DNA of 64,000 nucleotides from JADFRG01 sp036986135 (GCA_036986135.1 BTQZ01000004.1:1-64000), one strand, 5' to 3'; shown: positions 25,255-35,738, counted from the stretch's first letter. Translations and numbers: made by a program. The notes: generated by a model not told the origin, from the sequence alone.

Positions 25255-26256
25255 TCAGTTCAATGGGCTGAAAGTGTCCACCAGAAGCTCGACGTCGCCG
25301 CCGACCGGGTAGAGGATAGGGATTGTGGCGCCGTGATCGATGTACTCCTGAACCTTGGCGCGCGACTCTTCCGGAGTTCCTGAAGCCGTGATGCGCGCGA
25401 TCAATTCGTCGGGTACTAAGTGCTTGGCCTTTCGAATCTGCTCATGCGTTGCCGGCCAGCCCAGAATGGACTGAATCTGGGTCACGATTTCCTGCGATAC
25501 TCCACTGGCCTTGGCGATGTGCGGCTGCTGAGCCAGATATTGCGTCAGGAGCTCGCGGCTGGTATCCAAGGCCTTCTCCCGGTCCGGGTCTACCGAGCAC
25601 ACGACCAGTTGGGGTCGGTCCAGGTCATCCAGCGTGCGCCCCGCGCGCTTGGCTCCAATCTCGAGATGCTCGAGCGCCTCATCGTTGTACTCTGGTGGAA
25701 CGCAGTAATTCAGCACCACGCCGTCGGCGATCTCGCCGGCGAGCTCCATCATCTTCAGCCCAGTAGCCCCAATCATGATCGGGACCTCGCGTGGCTCCCT
25801 GCGCCCGTGCACCACGTCCAACTCAATCCCATCTACGGAATGGAATTCACCATGGAAGGTGACACGTTCCATATTAAGCAGTCTTCGCAAGAGCTCGACC
25901 GTCTCCCGCATGGCGGTCAGCGGTTTCCGCCGCTCGATTCCTACATTTTTTGCGAGCGGGTCCCACCATGCGCCGATGCCACAGATCACACGCCCGGGGG
26001 CCAGGTCGTCCAGGGTCAGGAAAGTGGCGGCCAGCAGTCCGATGTTGCGCGTCCAGTTGTTGATTACGCCCGAACCCACTTTTATTTTCTCGGTCACTGC
26101 GGCATAGCCCGCCATGGGCACGATGGCATCCCGCACGAGCCTGGATTCAGCCTGCCAGACAGCCTCAAAGCCCTGCTTCTCCGCATACTGAACGTAGTGC
26201 AAGCCATCGCGCAGGTTGTGCGCGTCCTGCAAATAGAGAGCGACTCTTCCAATCAA
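25255..26256 (-). CDS. LLM-class (luciferase-like) F420-dependent oxidoreductase candidate
   Basis: 333 residues forming a bacterial-luciferase-like TIM barrel. EAVWQAESR (31-39), GSGVINNWTRN (62-72) and the end motif of cofactor-binding loops match F420-dependent members such as methylene-H4MPT reductase-like and F420-glucose-6-phosphate dehydrogenase-like proteins. Being four bases downstream of cofC strongly suggests F420 rather than FMN. Substrate unknown. Confidence 0.85.
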   Translation of the reverse strand: MIGRVALYLQDAHNLRDGLHYVQYAEKQGFEAVWQAESRLVRDAIVPMAGYAAVTEKIKVGSGVINNWTRNIGLLAATFLTLDDLAPGRVICGIGAWWDPLAKNVGIERRKPLTAMRETVELLRRLLNMERVTFHGEFHSVDGIELDVVHGRREPREVPIMIGATGLKMMELAGEIADGVVLNYCVPPEYNDEALEHLEIGAKRAGRTLDDLDRPQLVVCSVDPDREKALDTSRELLTQYLAQQPHIAKASGVSQEIVTQIQSILGWPATHEQIRKAKHLVPDELIARITASGTPEESRAKVQEYIDHGATIPILYPVGGDVELLVDTFSPLN

Positions 26257-26260
26257 ATCC

Positions 26261-26868
26261 CTACTCCTTAATTAGCGCGTAGCGGTCTTGATAGATTTCG
26301 AGGTCTTCGGGGGCATCCAAATCCAGGCCAAGCGCAGGGAGCTCAATGATCTCAATTCGAGCTCCGGAAGCCTCTGCTCGTCGGACGTGATGATTATAGC
26401 TGTCTGGCCCGAAGGCATATTCTAACTTGCCCGAGGGAGCCACCAACAGCGCGTTCGTCCCGCTGCGAGTCCTATCGGGTGAGATAACTACGACTGGCGG
26501 GTCCTGCGCAAGCTCAATCAAAGCCCTCACATCCGCCGCCTGGATCAGCGGCAGATCCGCAGGCAGCACTAAGACCGCCTTCACGTTCGAATCCTGCGCG
26601 AGCGCCGTTGCCTGGCTCAGGGCTTTGTTGAGCTCGGGGGAACCCTGCTCTTCCAAGGCCTCGGCCCCATGCTCACGAGCCAGGGCCAAAACCTTCGGAT
26701 CCGCGCTGACGACCAGCGTCCGCTCCACCTCAGGTATTTCTGAGAGCACTTGCAGCGTGTGATGCAGCATCTCCCGGCTGAGCTCCACGCGTTGGTTTGG
26801 GGTCAGTACGCCTCGCAAGCGAGACTTGCTTTCATCCAGCGCCTTGACCGGAACGATGCCCCAGAGGC

Positions 26869-26872
<4 letters not shown>
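26261..26872 (-). CDS. cofC: Phospholactate/phosphoenolpyruvate guanylyltransferase (F420 biosynthesis)
   Basis: Activates 2-phospholactate, PEP or a related acid with GTP for the CofD step. From a TTG at 26872 it has 203 residues, typical of CofC/FbiD: SLWGIVPVKALDESKSRL at the N-terminus and LPADLPLI in the middle. The TTG overlaps the cofD stop as TTGA, and GGAG lies 8 bases upstream; a longer in-frame start at 27001 would add residues that overlap cofD and have no family counterpart. Which three-carbon acid is used cannot be read from the sequence. Confidence 0.9.
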
Positions 26873-27812
<940 letters not shown>

Positions 27813-27816
<4 letters not shown>

Positions 27817-28427
27817 AAGTAGACCGCTACCTCTTCCAGCGGCCGCCGCTCGCGCGTCCTCCCCGGGCCGGCCGGCCAGCCGAGGAGCACCAGACCTTGA
27901 GGTTCCCAGGGGGACGGAAGGTCAAGTGCTTTAATTACGACCTCCTGGGCGAAGAGCGGGGCACACATCCAGCACGCCCCCAGTCCGTGAGCATGGGCCG
28001 CCAGCAGCAGGTTTTCGCCCGCCATGGCCGCTCCCTGCACGGCCATGCGATGCTCGGCGCGTCCGCGCTCTCGATCCGGATACGCGTGCATGTCTTCCAT
28101 AGTCAAGCAGACAACGATCGCCACCGACGCTCCGGTTATTCGATTCCGGGAACGTTCGACGTCCCTCTCGATCTCCTGAGAGTCGTCGCCATCCGCCAAA
28201 CGATCGGAGCGAAGCTTCTCCCCCATCGCACGCGCCAGCTTGTCTCGCGCATCAAAATCCCAGAGCACCGCAAACCGCCAGGGCTGACGATTGTGCGCAG
28301 AGGGCGCCTGGCATGCGGTGGACAACAGCCGATCCACCAGCTCGAGCTCCAATGGAGCGTCGCTGAATTCGCGGACCGACTTCCGACTATTTGCCAGAGC
28401 TTCGAATCCTGCGGGACCCGAATTCAT
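27813..28427 (-). CDS. Nitroreductase-fold protein, FbiB C-terminal-domain-like (dehydro-F420 reductase candidate)
   Basis: 204 residues of the nitroreductase superfamily (SRKSVREFSD, QAPSAHNRQPWRFAVL, GLGACWMCAPLF). In mycobacteria the C-terminal half of FbiB has this fold and reduces the dehydro-F420 intermediate with FMNH2; the N-terminal half is the glutamate ligase CofE. Here both halves are separate genes in one operon, so this is the likely dehydro-F420-0 reductase and points to PEP as precursor (inference). It overlaps cofD and the PPOX gene by ATGA on each side. Confidence 0.85.
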
Positions 28428-28816
28428 TCGTTTGTGCTTACCGAAGACGGCTCGATCTCGATAATCACTCGCACTTCGCCCGGACGCAGCGGTCGAAACG
28501 GCTCGCCGTGGTACTTGTGCGACAGGCGCTCGATATGATCGACCGCTCCTTCCTCGGTCGGCTTGGCAGCTGCTCCACGAACTTGAATAAACCGGTAGGT
28601 GTCGTCTGGATCCTGTATCACCAGGGCGACTTGAGGCCGGGCCGATAGATTCCTCTCCTTCACACGGCCCCTATTGGTGTTGATCCTCAGCTGGTCGTTA
28701 TCATATGAGAACCAGACCGGCGTGACCTGCGGGCTTCCATCCGGCATCAGGGTTGCCAGGTATGCCGCCGCACGTTTCTCATCTGACAGCAGATCTCGGT
28801 GACTCTCAGGGAACAT
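28424..28816 (-). CDS. PPOX-class F420-dependent oxidoreductase
   Basis: 130 residues of the split beta-barrel flavin/deazaflavin family (AAYLATLMPDGSPQVTPVWFSYD, RINTNRGRVKERNLSARPQVAL). Members of this size in F420 gene clusters usually bind F420, and no FMN-specific feature is apparent. Reaction unknown. It overlaps the nitroreductase gene by four bases. Confidence 0.85.
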   Translation of the reverse strand: MFPESHRDLLSDEKRAAAYLATLMPDGSPQVTPVWFSYDNDQLRINTNRGRVKERNLSARPQVALVIQDPDDTYRFIQVRGAAAKPTEEGAVDHIERLSHKYHGEPFRPLRPGEVRVIIEIEPSSVSTNE

Positions 28817-28884
28817 GGGGTGCTCCTAGTCCTGGATCATGGCCGCGAGCGATGTTCCGAGCGGCCGGCGGGTTGGCGATGTCA

Positions 28885-29637
28885 TTATCGAAAGAGGTCA
28901 ATTTCCTTAGGCCTCAAGAGCTCCTGGACGGATCCTTCTCGGAGGGGATAAGGAAATCCACGCACGTGAATCACCGGCCGCTCTTCATCGCCTTGCCCCA
29001 TCACGAGCGAGGCCGCCGCTGCCATCTCGTCCGCCAGACCTACTTGTGTGACCTCGAGCGTCCGACCGAACAGGTCTGGCTCACCCCTCAGATCCAACAA
29101 GGCCGGAAATCCGCTGGCACCAATGGCGACTCCCTCCGTTCCCATGCGCCAGGCGCGCCCGTGCGAATCGATGATCAGGACTCCTAGCGATGCGCCAGTC
29201 ACGCGCTCCAGAGACTCCCGAATTTCACCGGCGGATTGCTCGGGATTCTCTGGGAGTAGCAGCACGGTCCGACGGCCTTCCACGTTCGAGTGATCCACGC
29301 CGGCATTCGCACACACGAATCCCAGGCGGTGCTCGACAATGATCAGGCCGGGGCGTACTCGAAGCACTTCGTTGGATTCGGATAGGATCACCTCGACTAA
29401 TCGGGGATCCTTTTGCGCCTCTTCAGCGAGCTTCAGGGCTGGCTCTGAAGGTTGGATCTGGCCCAGGTCCACCAGCCTGTTTTCAGCCTTCGATACGACC
29501 TTCTGTGCCACGGCCAGCACATCGCCCGTCTCTAGCTCGATTCCGCTCTCTTCGGCGCTGGCGAGAATCAACCCTGCCAGGTCATCCCCAGGACGGATCA
29601 ACGGGATCCCCGGCAGGGCAGTTAAAGTCATCTGCAT
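28885..29637 (-). CDS. cofE: Coenzyme F420-0:L-glutamate ligase
   Basis: Adds glutamate residues to F420-0 with GTP. 250 residues, standalone CofE length. PGIPLIRPGDDLAGLI at the N-terminus, GDVLAVAQKVVSKAE (38-52) and FVCANAGVDHSN (about 108-119) are family signatures. With CofC, CofD and the nitroreductase it completes F420 tail assembly; the FO synthase (CofG/CofH or FbiC) is not in the window. Confidence 0.94.
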   Translation of the reverse strand: MQMTLTALPGIPLIRPGDDLAGLILASAEESGIELETGDVLAVAQKVVSKAENRLVDLGQIQPSEPALKLAEEAQKDPRLVEVILSESNEVLRVRPGLIIVEHRLGFVCANAGVDHSNVEGRRTVLLLPENPEQSAGEIRESLERVTGASLGVLIIDSHGRAWRMGTEGVAIGASGFPALLDLRGEPDLFGRTLEVTQVGLADEMAAAASLVMGQGDEERPVIHVRGFPYPLREGSVQELLRPKEIDLFR

Positions 29638-29648
29638 TGTACGCGTGG

Positions 29649-30323
29649 CTAGGTCGGCGCCTGCTCTCCGGTAATGCGGATGCCGGCGGATTTGATCTTG
29701 TAGCGCTTGTTGATACCGATTAGCACGGGCACCAAGCCTTCCGCCACAACCGCATTCTGCAGACCGCCCGCGTCCCAGCCGGCCAGCCCGGCCGCCGCAA
29801 CCAGCTGCATCGTCTGCTCTTTCGCCGCCTCGCTATCTCCGCAGATCAGCACATCGCTGGCGATCGGGCCGTCTTTACGAAGATGGGTATGGGAAATGAC
29901 GTGAAATGCAGCGGTGACCGATACGTCATCGCCAAGGATTTCTTGCGCTTCCTGCGCCGCACTGCCGGCAGGCGGCATCTTCACCAGCGTCGCTTCGTCC
30001 TCATCCAGCGGCACAGCTACATCTACCAAGAGCTTGCCCGAAAGCTCATCTTTCAATGCTTCCAACGTCCCGCGTTGAGCGGGATACGGGACGGTCAGGA
30101 CCGCAATATCGCATGCCCTGGCCGCATCGGCATTTCGCATGCCTTCCACAAAATCCCGTTCCAGACGCACATTCAACTCCTTTGCGACGCGTTTGGCCTT
30201 CTTGCTTGAGCGTGACCCGATGATCACGTGGTAGCCGGCCCTGGCCCAACGGTAGGCCAGTCCGGTGCCCTCGTTGCCGGTTCCGCCAAGTATTGCCAGA
30301 GTCAGTATCAATCGATCGGTCAT
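29649..30323 (-). CDS. npdG: NADPH:F420 oxidoreductase
   Basis: 224 residues from the ATG at 30323, which overlaps the ssnA stop (ATGA) and has GGAG six bases upstream. The Rossmann motif LAILGGTGNEGTGLAYRWA and GSRSSKKAKRVAKEL (NADPH phosphate contacts) match Fno/NpdG. It passes hydride between NADPH and F420, supplying reduced F420 to the PPOX and LLM enzymes nearby. The longer frame from 30362 is less likely. Confidence 0.92.
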   Translation of the reverse strand: MTDRLILTLAILGGTGNEGTGLAYRWARAGYHVIIGSRSSKKAKRVAKELNVRLERDFVEGMRNADAARACDIAVLTVPYPAQRGTLEALKDELSGKLLVDVAVPLDEDEATLVKMPPAGSAAQEAQEILGDDVSVTAAFHVISHTHLRKDGPIASDVLICGDSEAAKEQTMQLVAAAGLAGWDAGGLQNAVVAEGLVPVLIGINKRYKIKSAGIRITGEQAPT

Positions 30324-31681
30324 AGATGCTCCATGGGTACGTTGCCCTGATACCGATCCCACACGGCCGGCGCCAGTGCCCGAGAGCGGGCGGTAATCTC
30401 CGCCTCATCCAGAGTGAGAAGCTCCCGATCCCGCATCAGCAAATTGCCGGCCACGATGGTCGTGGTGACCATGGATTCGTGAAAGCCGAACAGGATGTGC
30501 CAGGGGAGATTATCGGCGGACAGTGGCGTTGTGGGATGGTAATCGACAAATATCAGATCAGCATGCGCACCGGGCTCGATCACTCCGACCGGCGCGCTCG
30601 GAAAGAACTTGCTGGCAAGTGCAGAATTGTTGCGCACGGCCATTTGGATGATGTCCCCACCGCCCATGCGCCGTGGGTCTCGCCGCCACACCTTGTGTAC
30701 CAGATAGGCGGTCTTCCACTCTTCCCACATGGCATTCGAAAAGCCATCGTTGCCCAGGCAAACATTGACGCCGGCGCGCAGCATCGATTCCACCTCCGCT
30801 ACTCCGACGGCGTTATTCATGTTCGATCGCGGCTGATGGCTCACCCAGCTACCGCTATCCGCGATTATTTCAATCTCACGCGTATCTACGTGCACGGCAT
30901 GGGCTACGATCGTGCTCTCGCTCAGGATACCATGCTTTGCCAGGCGGTCGACCACGCGCATCTCGCTCTTGGCCTGGCTGTCATACTCATCCGCCTCATG
31001 TTCTGCTACGTGAATGTGGAAGCCGATTCCCGCCGGCGCCTGCTCGGCGCAGGCGTCCAGCGTCTCGTCCGATAGCGTCAGGCTGGCGTGTAGTCCAAAG
31101 CTCGCTGCCAGCCGGCCATCGGCGGGCTGCTCCGCATCGCAGCGCTGTATGAAACGCAAGTTTTCTGCGATCCCGGCCTGTGCCTTCTCCTCTCCATCCC
31201 GATCGGTGACTTCATAACATAGCACGGCTCGCATTCCCGCCTGCTCCACGGCGTCGCCGATGATGTCCAGCGAACCGTCGATGACATTCGGGGAGGCGTG
31301 ATGATCGATGAGCGTGGTCGTGCCGTGCTTGATCGCATCCGCCAGTGACACCAGCGCCGAATACCGAATATCCTCGTAGCTGAGGGCCTTATCCAGCGGC
31401 CACCAGAGCTTTTCGAGAATCTCCGGAAAATCCTTTGGCGCCCGCCCCGGAATCGCCATGCCGCGTGCAAAGGCGCCGTAGAAATGCGTGTGGGCGCAGA
31501 TATTGCCCGGCATGACATACTGGCCCGCGGCATCCAGGCTCTCCTGCTCCGAATGCTTGGCGGCGAGTTCCTGAGTCGGGCCCAGCTCTCGTATCAAACC
31601 GCCCTCGACATACAGGCCATGATCTTCTAGGATCTGGTTGGGCTCACCCCATGTGATGACCTTGGCGTTCTGGATCAGCAT
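30320..31681 (-). CDS. ssnA: SsnA-type aminohydrolase (amidohydrolase superfamily)
   Basis: 453 residues. Metal site of the ATZ/TRZ-like amidohydrolases: CAHTHFYG (His-x-His), HIHVAEH, AHAVH and LGNDGFSN (Asp). It resembles SsnA, found next to selenium-dependent molybdenum hydroxylase genes in enterobacteria, and is related to guanine and S-adenosylhomocysteine deaminases. It probably deaminates a purine or derived ring. It heads a coupled group with npdG; the 142 bp upstream contains an operator-like palindrome and a repeat. Confidence 0.85.
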   Translation of the reverse strand: MLIQNAKVITWGEPNQILEDHGLYVEGGLIRELGPTQELAAKHSEQESLDAAGQYVMPGNICAHTHFYGAFARGMAIPGRAPKDFPEILEKLWWPLDKALSYEDIRYSALVSLADAIKHGTTTLIDHHASPNVIDGSLDIIGDAVEQAGMRAVLCYEVTDRDGEEKAQAGIAENLRFIQRCDAEQPADGRLAASFGLHASLTLSDETLDACAEQAPAGIGFHIHVAEHEADEYDSQAKSEMRVVDRLAKHGILSESTIVAHAVHVDTREIEIIADSGSWVSHQPRSNMNNAVGVAEVESMLRAGVNVCLGNDGFSNAMWEEWKTAYLVHKVWRRDPRRMGGGDIIQMAVRNNSALASKFFPSAPVGVIEPGAHADLIFVDYHPTTPLSADNLPWHILFGFHESMVTTTIVAGNLLMRDRELLTLDEAEITARSRALAPAVWDRYQGNVPMEHL

Positions 31682-31722
31682 TTCAGAAGCACTCTCAGGC
31701 TACCGATCTCTATCCTATTGTA

Positions 31723-31736
31723 TTCACTTGTGTGAA
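31723..31736. promoter_or_regulatory. Operator-like palindrome upstream of ssnA
   Basis: TTCAC-TTGT-GTGAA is a perfect inverted repeat with 5-bp arms, 42 bp before the ssnA start in the only sizable gap of this part of the block. No clear -10/-35 pair could be assigned. Confidence 0.35.
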
Positions 31737-31750
31737 CTCCGGCCGTGAGA

Positions 31751-31867
31751 TCAAGCGCGAGCCAGTACGAACCGAATGGCTTTCTGTGTCCACCGATCCT
31801 TATTTGGCTCGTGTGCAGTTATGTTAACTTCCGCCGTTCAGCCTGGCTAGTTCAAGCGCGAGCCAGT
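31751..31867. repeat. 16-bp direct repeat pair (31751-31766 and 31852-31867)
   Basis: Two identical 16-mers 101 bp apart, one inside the C-terminal codons of the hydroxylase C gene (DWLALEL) and one in the following gap. Translation around the second copy shows no further similarity, so this is a short duplication rather than a gene remnant. Confidence 0.7.
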
Positions 31868-34637
31868 CTTGATCGACGGGCAGGTGTTTGATTCGCACGC
31901 CGCACGCGTGGTAGATGGCGTTGGTGATCGCCGGCGTGGTGGGTATGCTCGTAATCTCACCTACCCCCTTCGCTCCGTACGGCCCATCGGCGGACGGGTG
32001 CTCGACCGTTATGGAGACGATCTCGGGCGTATGAAGGATGCCCGGCATACGGTATCGAGCCAATCGATCGGTGATCACTCTGCCTTGCTCCACAATGAAG
32101 CGCTCGGTGATGGCATTGCCTAATCCCATCATCACTCCACCTTCGACCTGACCCAGGAGTCCAAGCGGATTGATCACCTTGCCTACGTCGTTGGCGGCGA
32201 TCACGCGGAGCACGCGCACCTCGCCGGTGTCCAGATTCACTTCCACCTCTACCGCTTGAGCGGCAAATGAGAAGGCAAAGTGCATGTCGCCGCCGGTGCC
32301 CAGCGCCTGCGTGGTAGGTGCCCAGTATTCGTAGGTCGCTCGAGCTTTGCGGCCTTCACCCTCCATTATTTCTACCGCCTTGCCAAGCTCGACCTTGCGG
32401 CCATTGATTTGTGCGAGACCCTCTTGGAATTCGATTTGCGCTGGAGGAACGTCGTAGCGCTCCGCCAGGGTCGAGGCCATGGCCTGCTTGACGACCTCCG
32501 TGGCGTGGCGAACCGCATTTCCGGTCACGTAGGTCTGGCGCGAGGCGGTAGTCGGTCCACCATCTGGCGTGAGATCCGTATCCGAAAGCAGCACCCGCAC
32601 GCGGTCAACCGGAACCGTGAGCTCCTCGGCTGCGATCATCTGCAGCACCGCTACCAGCCCCTGTCCGATCTCGGCCGAAGAGGATCTGACCTCTGCCGTG
32701 CCGTCCTTATAGATTTCGACTTCGGCGGAGGCCTTGTCTGGAGCTCCACCTCCTAGGCCGGTGTTCTTGTAGGCGGCCGCGAAGCCCCAGGCGCGTCGCT
32801 TGCGGGGCTGACCTTCGGGCACCGTAGAGACGAAAGGTTCTGTTGCGAACTCGTGCATCCTGGCCGACACCCGGTCGATACATTCGACCAGGCCGACGCT
32901 ATCCCGCAGCTCCTGCCCGGTGTTGGTTAATGATCCAACTTCCAGCGCATTCTTCAATCGCAGTTCGATCGGGTCCATTTCCAGTTGTTCCGCCAGATCA
33001 TCCATGATCGATTCGACCGCAAATATAGCCTGAGTCACGCCAAACCCTCGGAACGCTCCCGCCGGCGGGTTGTTGGTGTACATCGCGTAGCAATCTGCTT
33101 TGACATGCGGGACGATGTACGGCCCAGCGGAGTGCGTGGTGGCACGCGTCATGACCTTTTCTCCGAGCGAGGCGTAGGCGCCGGTATCGCCATAGAGCTC
33201 CGTCTCCGCGGCCACGAGCGTTCCATCTGCCTTCGCACCCAGCTTCACACGGATTTGAGTGGCGTGGCGCTTGGGATGGACCAGCAGGCTTTCGTGGCGG
33301 TCGTAGAGGATTTTGACAGGTTTCCCGGTGGCCTTGGCCAGCATCGCAGCGTGGATCTGGCCGGCGATGTCTTCTTTGCCGCCAAAGCCGCCGCCGATGA
33401 GCGTGCCGATCACGCGCACTTTATCGTCAGGCATACCCAGGCAGCGCGCGATCTGGCTGCGATCGGCATACGGGATCTGGGATCCGACATAGACCTCCAG
33501 GCGTCCCTCATCCGTGAGCCGTGCGATAGAGCATTCAGGTTCGAGGAAGGCGTGCTCTGTGATGGCCGTGTGGTAGGTGTCCTCAAGAATGATGTCGGCC
33601 TCTTCGAAGCCTGCCTTAATATCGCCCTTCCGGACCTTGATATGCTTGAGCAGGTTGCCGCTTTCATGGATTTCTGGCGCATCCGCCAAACGGGCCTGTA
33701 GGGGTCCCGACACCACCGGCAGCTCCTCGTAATCGGCTTCGATGAGGTCCAGCGCGCTGCGTGCCGTCTCAGGCGTGCCAGCCGCGACCAAAGCCACCGC
33801 ATCTCCGACATAGCGAACTCTCTCGCCGATACCCACCAGCGCCGGCCAATCCTTTACGACCAGCCCGTGATGGATCTCGCCCTCGATGTCCTCCGCAGTC
33901 ACGACAGCTGCTACCCCCTCCGCCTTGCTGGCGGCACTTATGTCGAGTCTACGCAGCACCGCATGGGGTCTTCCGGCTCTGAGCGTGGCTCCAAAGAGCA
34001 TACCGGGGAAGGAGTAGTCATCGGCGAACTTGGCACTTCCGTCGACCTTCTCCACCGCATCCGGCCGTGCCACGAGCTGCCCTACCACACGAGTATCGCT
34101 CGCGGTTGGCAAATCCGGCTCGGCAATGGCTTCGCCCGTTCGCACGCTGAGCGCGGCGGCTTGAATGGAGCGAATGATGGTGGGATACCCGGCGCAGCGA
34201 CAGAGAGTGTCCTTGAGCGCCTTGCGAATCTCAGCTTCTGATGGATCGGCCGTGCGCTCCAGCAATGCGGCGGCGGTCATGATCTGGCCCGGGATGCAGA
34301 AGCCGCACTGCACGGCGCCGTACTTCACAAACGCTTCTTGCAGTGGATGGAGGTGGCCGTTCTCGGACAATCCTTCTATGGTTCGGACCGATCGACCGGT
34401 GGCTTTCAAGGCGGGGTAGACACACGACAGCACCGGATGGCCATCGACCAGTACCGTGCAGGTGCCGCATTCAGCCTCCCCGCAACCTATCTTGGTGCCC
34501 GTGAGCTCGAGCTGATAGCGCAGCACATCGGAGAGCATCTCGCCTGGGCCGACGTGCACCTGCCTCGCCTCGCCGTTGACCGCGAGTTCCATGGTCTGGG
34601 GCTCAAGCTTGCTTCGAGCGGATTCGGCACCGTTCAT
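31824..34637 (-). CDS. Molybdenum hydroxylase with fused 2Fe-2S and MoCo domains (hydroxylase C, XdhD-like)
   Basis: 937 residues: two-cluster FeS domain (about 15-175; IGCGEAECGTC, QCGFC, CRC) and MoCo domain (about 185-937) with GGGFGGKEDI, GAFRGFGVTQ and GPYGAKGVGE (catalytic Glu). The architecture and pairing with an FAD gene and ssnA resemble E. coli xdhD. Xanthine, hypoxanthine or another purine is the likely substrate. Its ATG at 34637 overlaps the stop of a 27-codon remnant of a duplicated N-terminus. Confidence 0.93.
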   Translation of the reverse strand: MNGAESARSKLEPQTMELAVNGEARQVHVGPGEMLSDVLRYQLELTGTKIGCGEAECGTCTVLVDGHPVLSCVYPALKATGRSVRTIEGLSENGHLHPLQEAFVKYGAVQCGFCIPGQIMTAAALLERTADPSEAEIRKALKDTLCRCAGYPTIIRSIQAAALSVRTGEAIAEPDLPTASDTRVVGQLVARPDAVEKVDGSAKFADDYSFPGMLFGATLRAGRPHAVLRRLDISAASKAEGVAAVVTAEDIEGEIHHGLVVKDWPALVGIGERVRYVGDAVALVAAGTPETARSALDLIEADYEELPVVSGPLQARLADAPEIHESGNLLKHIKVRKGDIKAGFEEADIILEDTYHTAITEHAFLEPECSIARLTDEGRLEVYVGSQIPYADRSQIARCLGMPDDKVRVIGTLIGGGFGGKEDIAGQIHAAMLAKATGKPVKILYDRHESLLVHPKRHATQIRVKLGAKADGTLVAAETELYGDTGAYASLGEKVMTRATTHSAGPYIVPHVKADCYAMYTNNPPAGAFRGFGVTQAIFAVESIMDDLAEQLEMDPIELRLKNALEVGSLTNTGQELRDSVGLVECIDRVSARMHEFATEPFVSTVPEGQPRKRRAWGFAAAYKNTGLGGGAPDKASAEVEIYKDGTAEVRSSSAEIGQGLVAVLQMIAAEELTVPVDRVRVLLSDTDLTPDGGPTTASRQTYVTGNAVRHATEVVKQAMASTLAERYDVPPAQIEFQEGLAQINGRKVELGKAVEIMEGEGRKARATYEYWAPTTQALGTGGDMHFAFSFAAQAVEVEVNLDTGEVRVLRVIAANDVGKVINPLGLLGQVEGGVMMGLGNAITERFIVEQGRVITDRLARYRMPGILHTPEIVSITVEHPSADGPYGAKGVGEITSIPTTPAITNAIYHACGVRIKHLPVDQDWLALELARLNGGS

Positions 34638-34717
34638 GTCCGCCGCGCCTCGCCTTTGACCTCAAGTTCGATCATGTCAGCATCGAGCGCTTTGCGTTCG
34701 GAGCTAGTATCGCTCAT
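34634..34717 (-). pseudogene. 27-codon remnant of a duplicated hydroxylase N-terminus
   Basis: The reading frame MSDTSSERKALDADMIEL... runs for 27 codons. Its second half (MIELEVKGEARRT) aligns with the first residues of hydroxylase C (MELAVNGEARQV), and the DNA around GGTCAA-GGCGAGGCG is nearly identical, about 80 bp apart. Its ATG overlaps the stop of the FAD gene and its TGA overlaps the ATG of hydroxylase C, both as ATGA. It looks like a tandem duplication that ended early, now possibly a translational-coupling leader. Confidence 0.7.
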
Positions 34718-35607
34718 ACCTCTTGCCCCACGCGAGACAGGGCAGCCACCAGAGTCTGGCGCAGCAGGCTTGCCAGCAGATGGCTCCGGTATTCTGCCGT
34801 GGCACGGTGCGGGCTGGTTCGTAGGCTCACTTCCTCACGGAGTGCGTTCAGCGCGCGCCAAAAGGAATCTTCGTCGAGCATGTTCCCTTCGATGGCCTGC
34901 TCCGTCGCCCAGGCGCGCCGCGGTCGCGGTCCGGCCGGCCCAATTGCCAGGCGAGCTTCCTGGATGATCCCGCTCTCGTCACTGCGGAGTCGAGCGCCCA
35001 TATTCAGGATCGCGATAGCCACCCCCTGCGGACGCATGATACGGCGAAACGCGGAGGCCTCACCCTCGCGCAGCGCGGGAAAACGGAATCTCACCACCAG
35101 ATCGTGGGCACGATCGAAACTCGGCTCGCCGGGAGAGACGAACAGCTCTTCCATCGGGATCCAGGTCGCACCCTGCGCGGAAGCGACCTGCGCCTCCGCA
35201 CCCAGCGCGAGCAGCGCGATCGTTCCGTCGGCGGCCGGAAGCGCGTGCGCCACGTTGCCGCCCAAGGTCGCGACATTGCGCACCTGCGGCCCTCCGATGA
35301 GTTCGCACGCCTCTACAAGGGCGGTCGCATTGGCACGCACCAGTGCATCGTCAATCACCTCTCGCAGCGGAACGGCCGCGCCGATATGGACGGTTTCGTC
35401 CACCTGGCGGATCTCCAGCATCTCCTCTACGGCCGTGACGTCAACCAGAGTCTCGACCGCCGCGTGTCGGCCCTGATCCAAGTCCAGCAGAATATCTGTG
35501 CCGCCCGCTACTACCGCCACGGCTTCGCCGGAATCACTGAGCGCCGCCAATGTATGCAATGCATCGGCCAGATTCTGCGGTCGCAGATACTGCTGCCAAA
35601 GGCCCAT
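34714..35607 (-). CDS. FAD-binding subunit of molybdenum hydroxylase C
   Basis: 297 residues, CoxM type of normal length: VAGGTDILLDL (about 34-44), and RNVATLGGNVAHALPAAD (about 110-127) for FAD. First gene after the promoter at 35710-35738, so it begins the large minus-strand block. It should pass electrons from the FeS domain of hydroxylase C to NAD or another acceptor; the acceptor is not evident. Confidence 0.92.
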   Translation of the reverse strand: MGLWQQYLRPQNLADALHTLAALSDSGEAVAVVAGGTDILLDLDQGRHAAVETLVDVTAVEEMLEIRQVDETVHIGAAVPLREVIDDALVRANATALVEACELIGGPQVRNVATLGGNVAHALPAADGTIALLALGAEAQVASAQGATWIPMEELFVSPGEPSFDRAHDLVVRFRFPALREGEASAFRRIMRPQGVAIAILNMGARLRSDESGIIQEARLAIGPAGPRPRRAWATEQAIEGNMLDEDSFWRALNALREEVSLRTSPHRATAEYRSHLLASLLRQTLVAALSRVGQEV

Positions 35608-35709
35608 TTCTTAAGAGGTGCTTGAGACCGGCCGGCACTTATCGATGAGCGAGGATGCTCAACGCCGTCGCAGGTCCACCCTGCGAACGACCACCGATCG
35701 GGCTAAGTC

Positions 35710-35738
35710 ATTCTAGCACTTGTATTGGAGCCGATCAA
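35710..35738 (-). promoter_or_regulatory. Promoter of the molybdenum hydroxylase block
   Basis: Minus strand TTGATC (35738-35733), 17-bp spacer, TAGAAT (35715-35710) with TGC before it (extended -10). The start is near 35703, leaving a leader of about 95 nt. Confidence 0.6.

Noticed and set aside
31682..31823. Remnant of a second hydroxylase C-terminus
   Set aside because: Only the 16-bp repeat matches; translation on either side shows no similarity to the enzyme.
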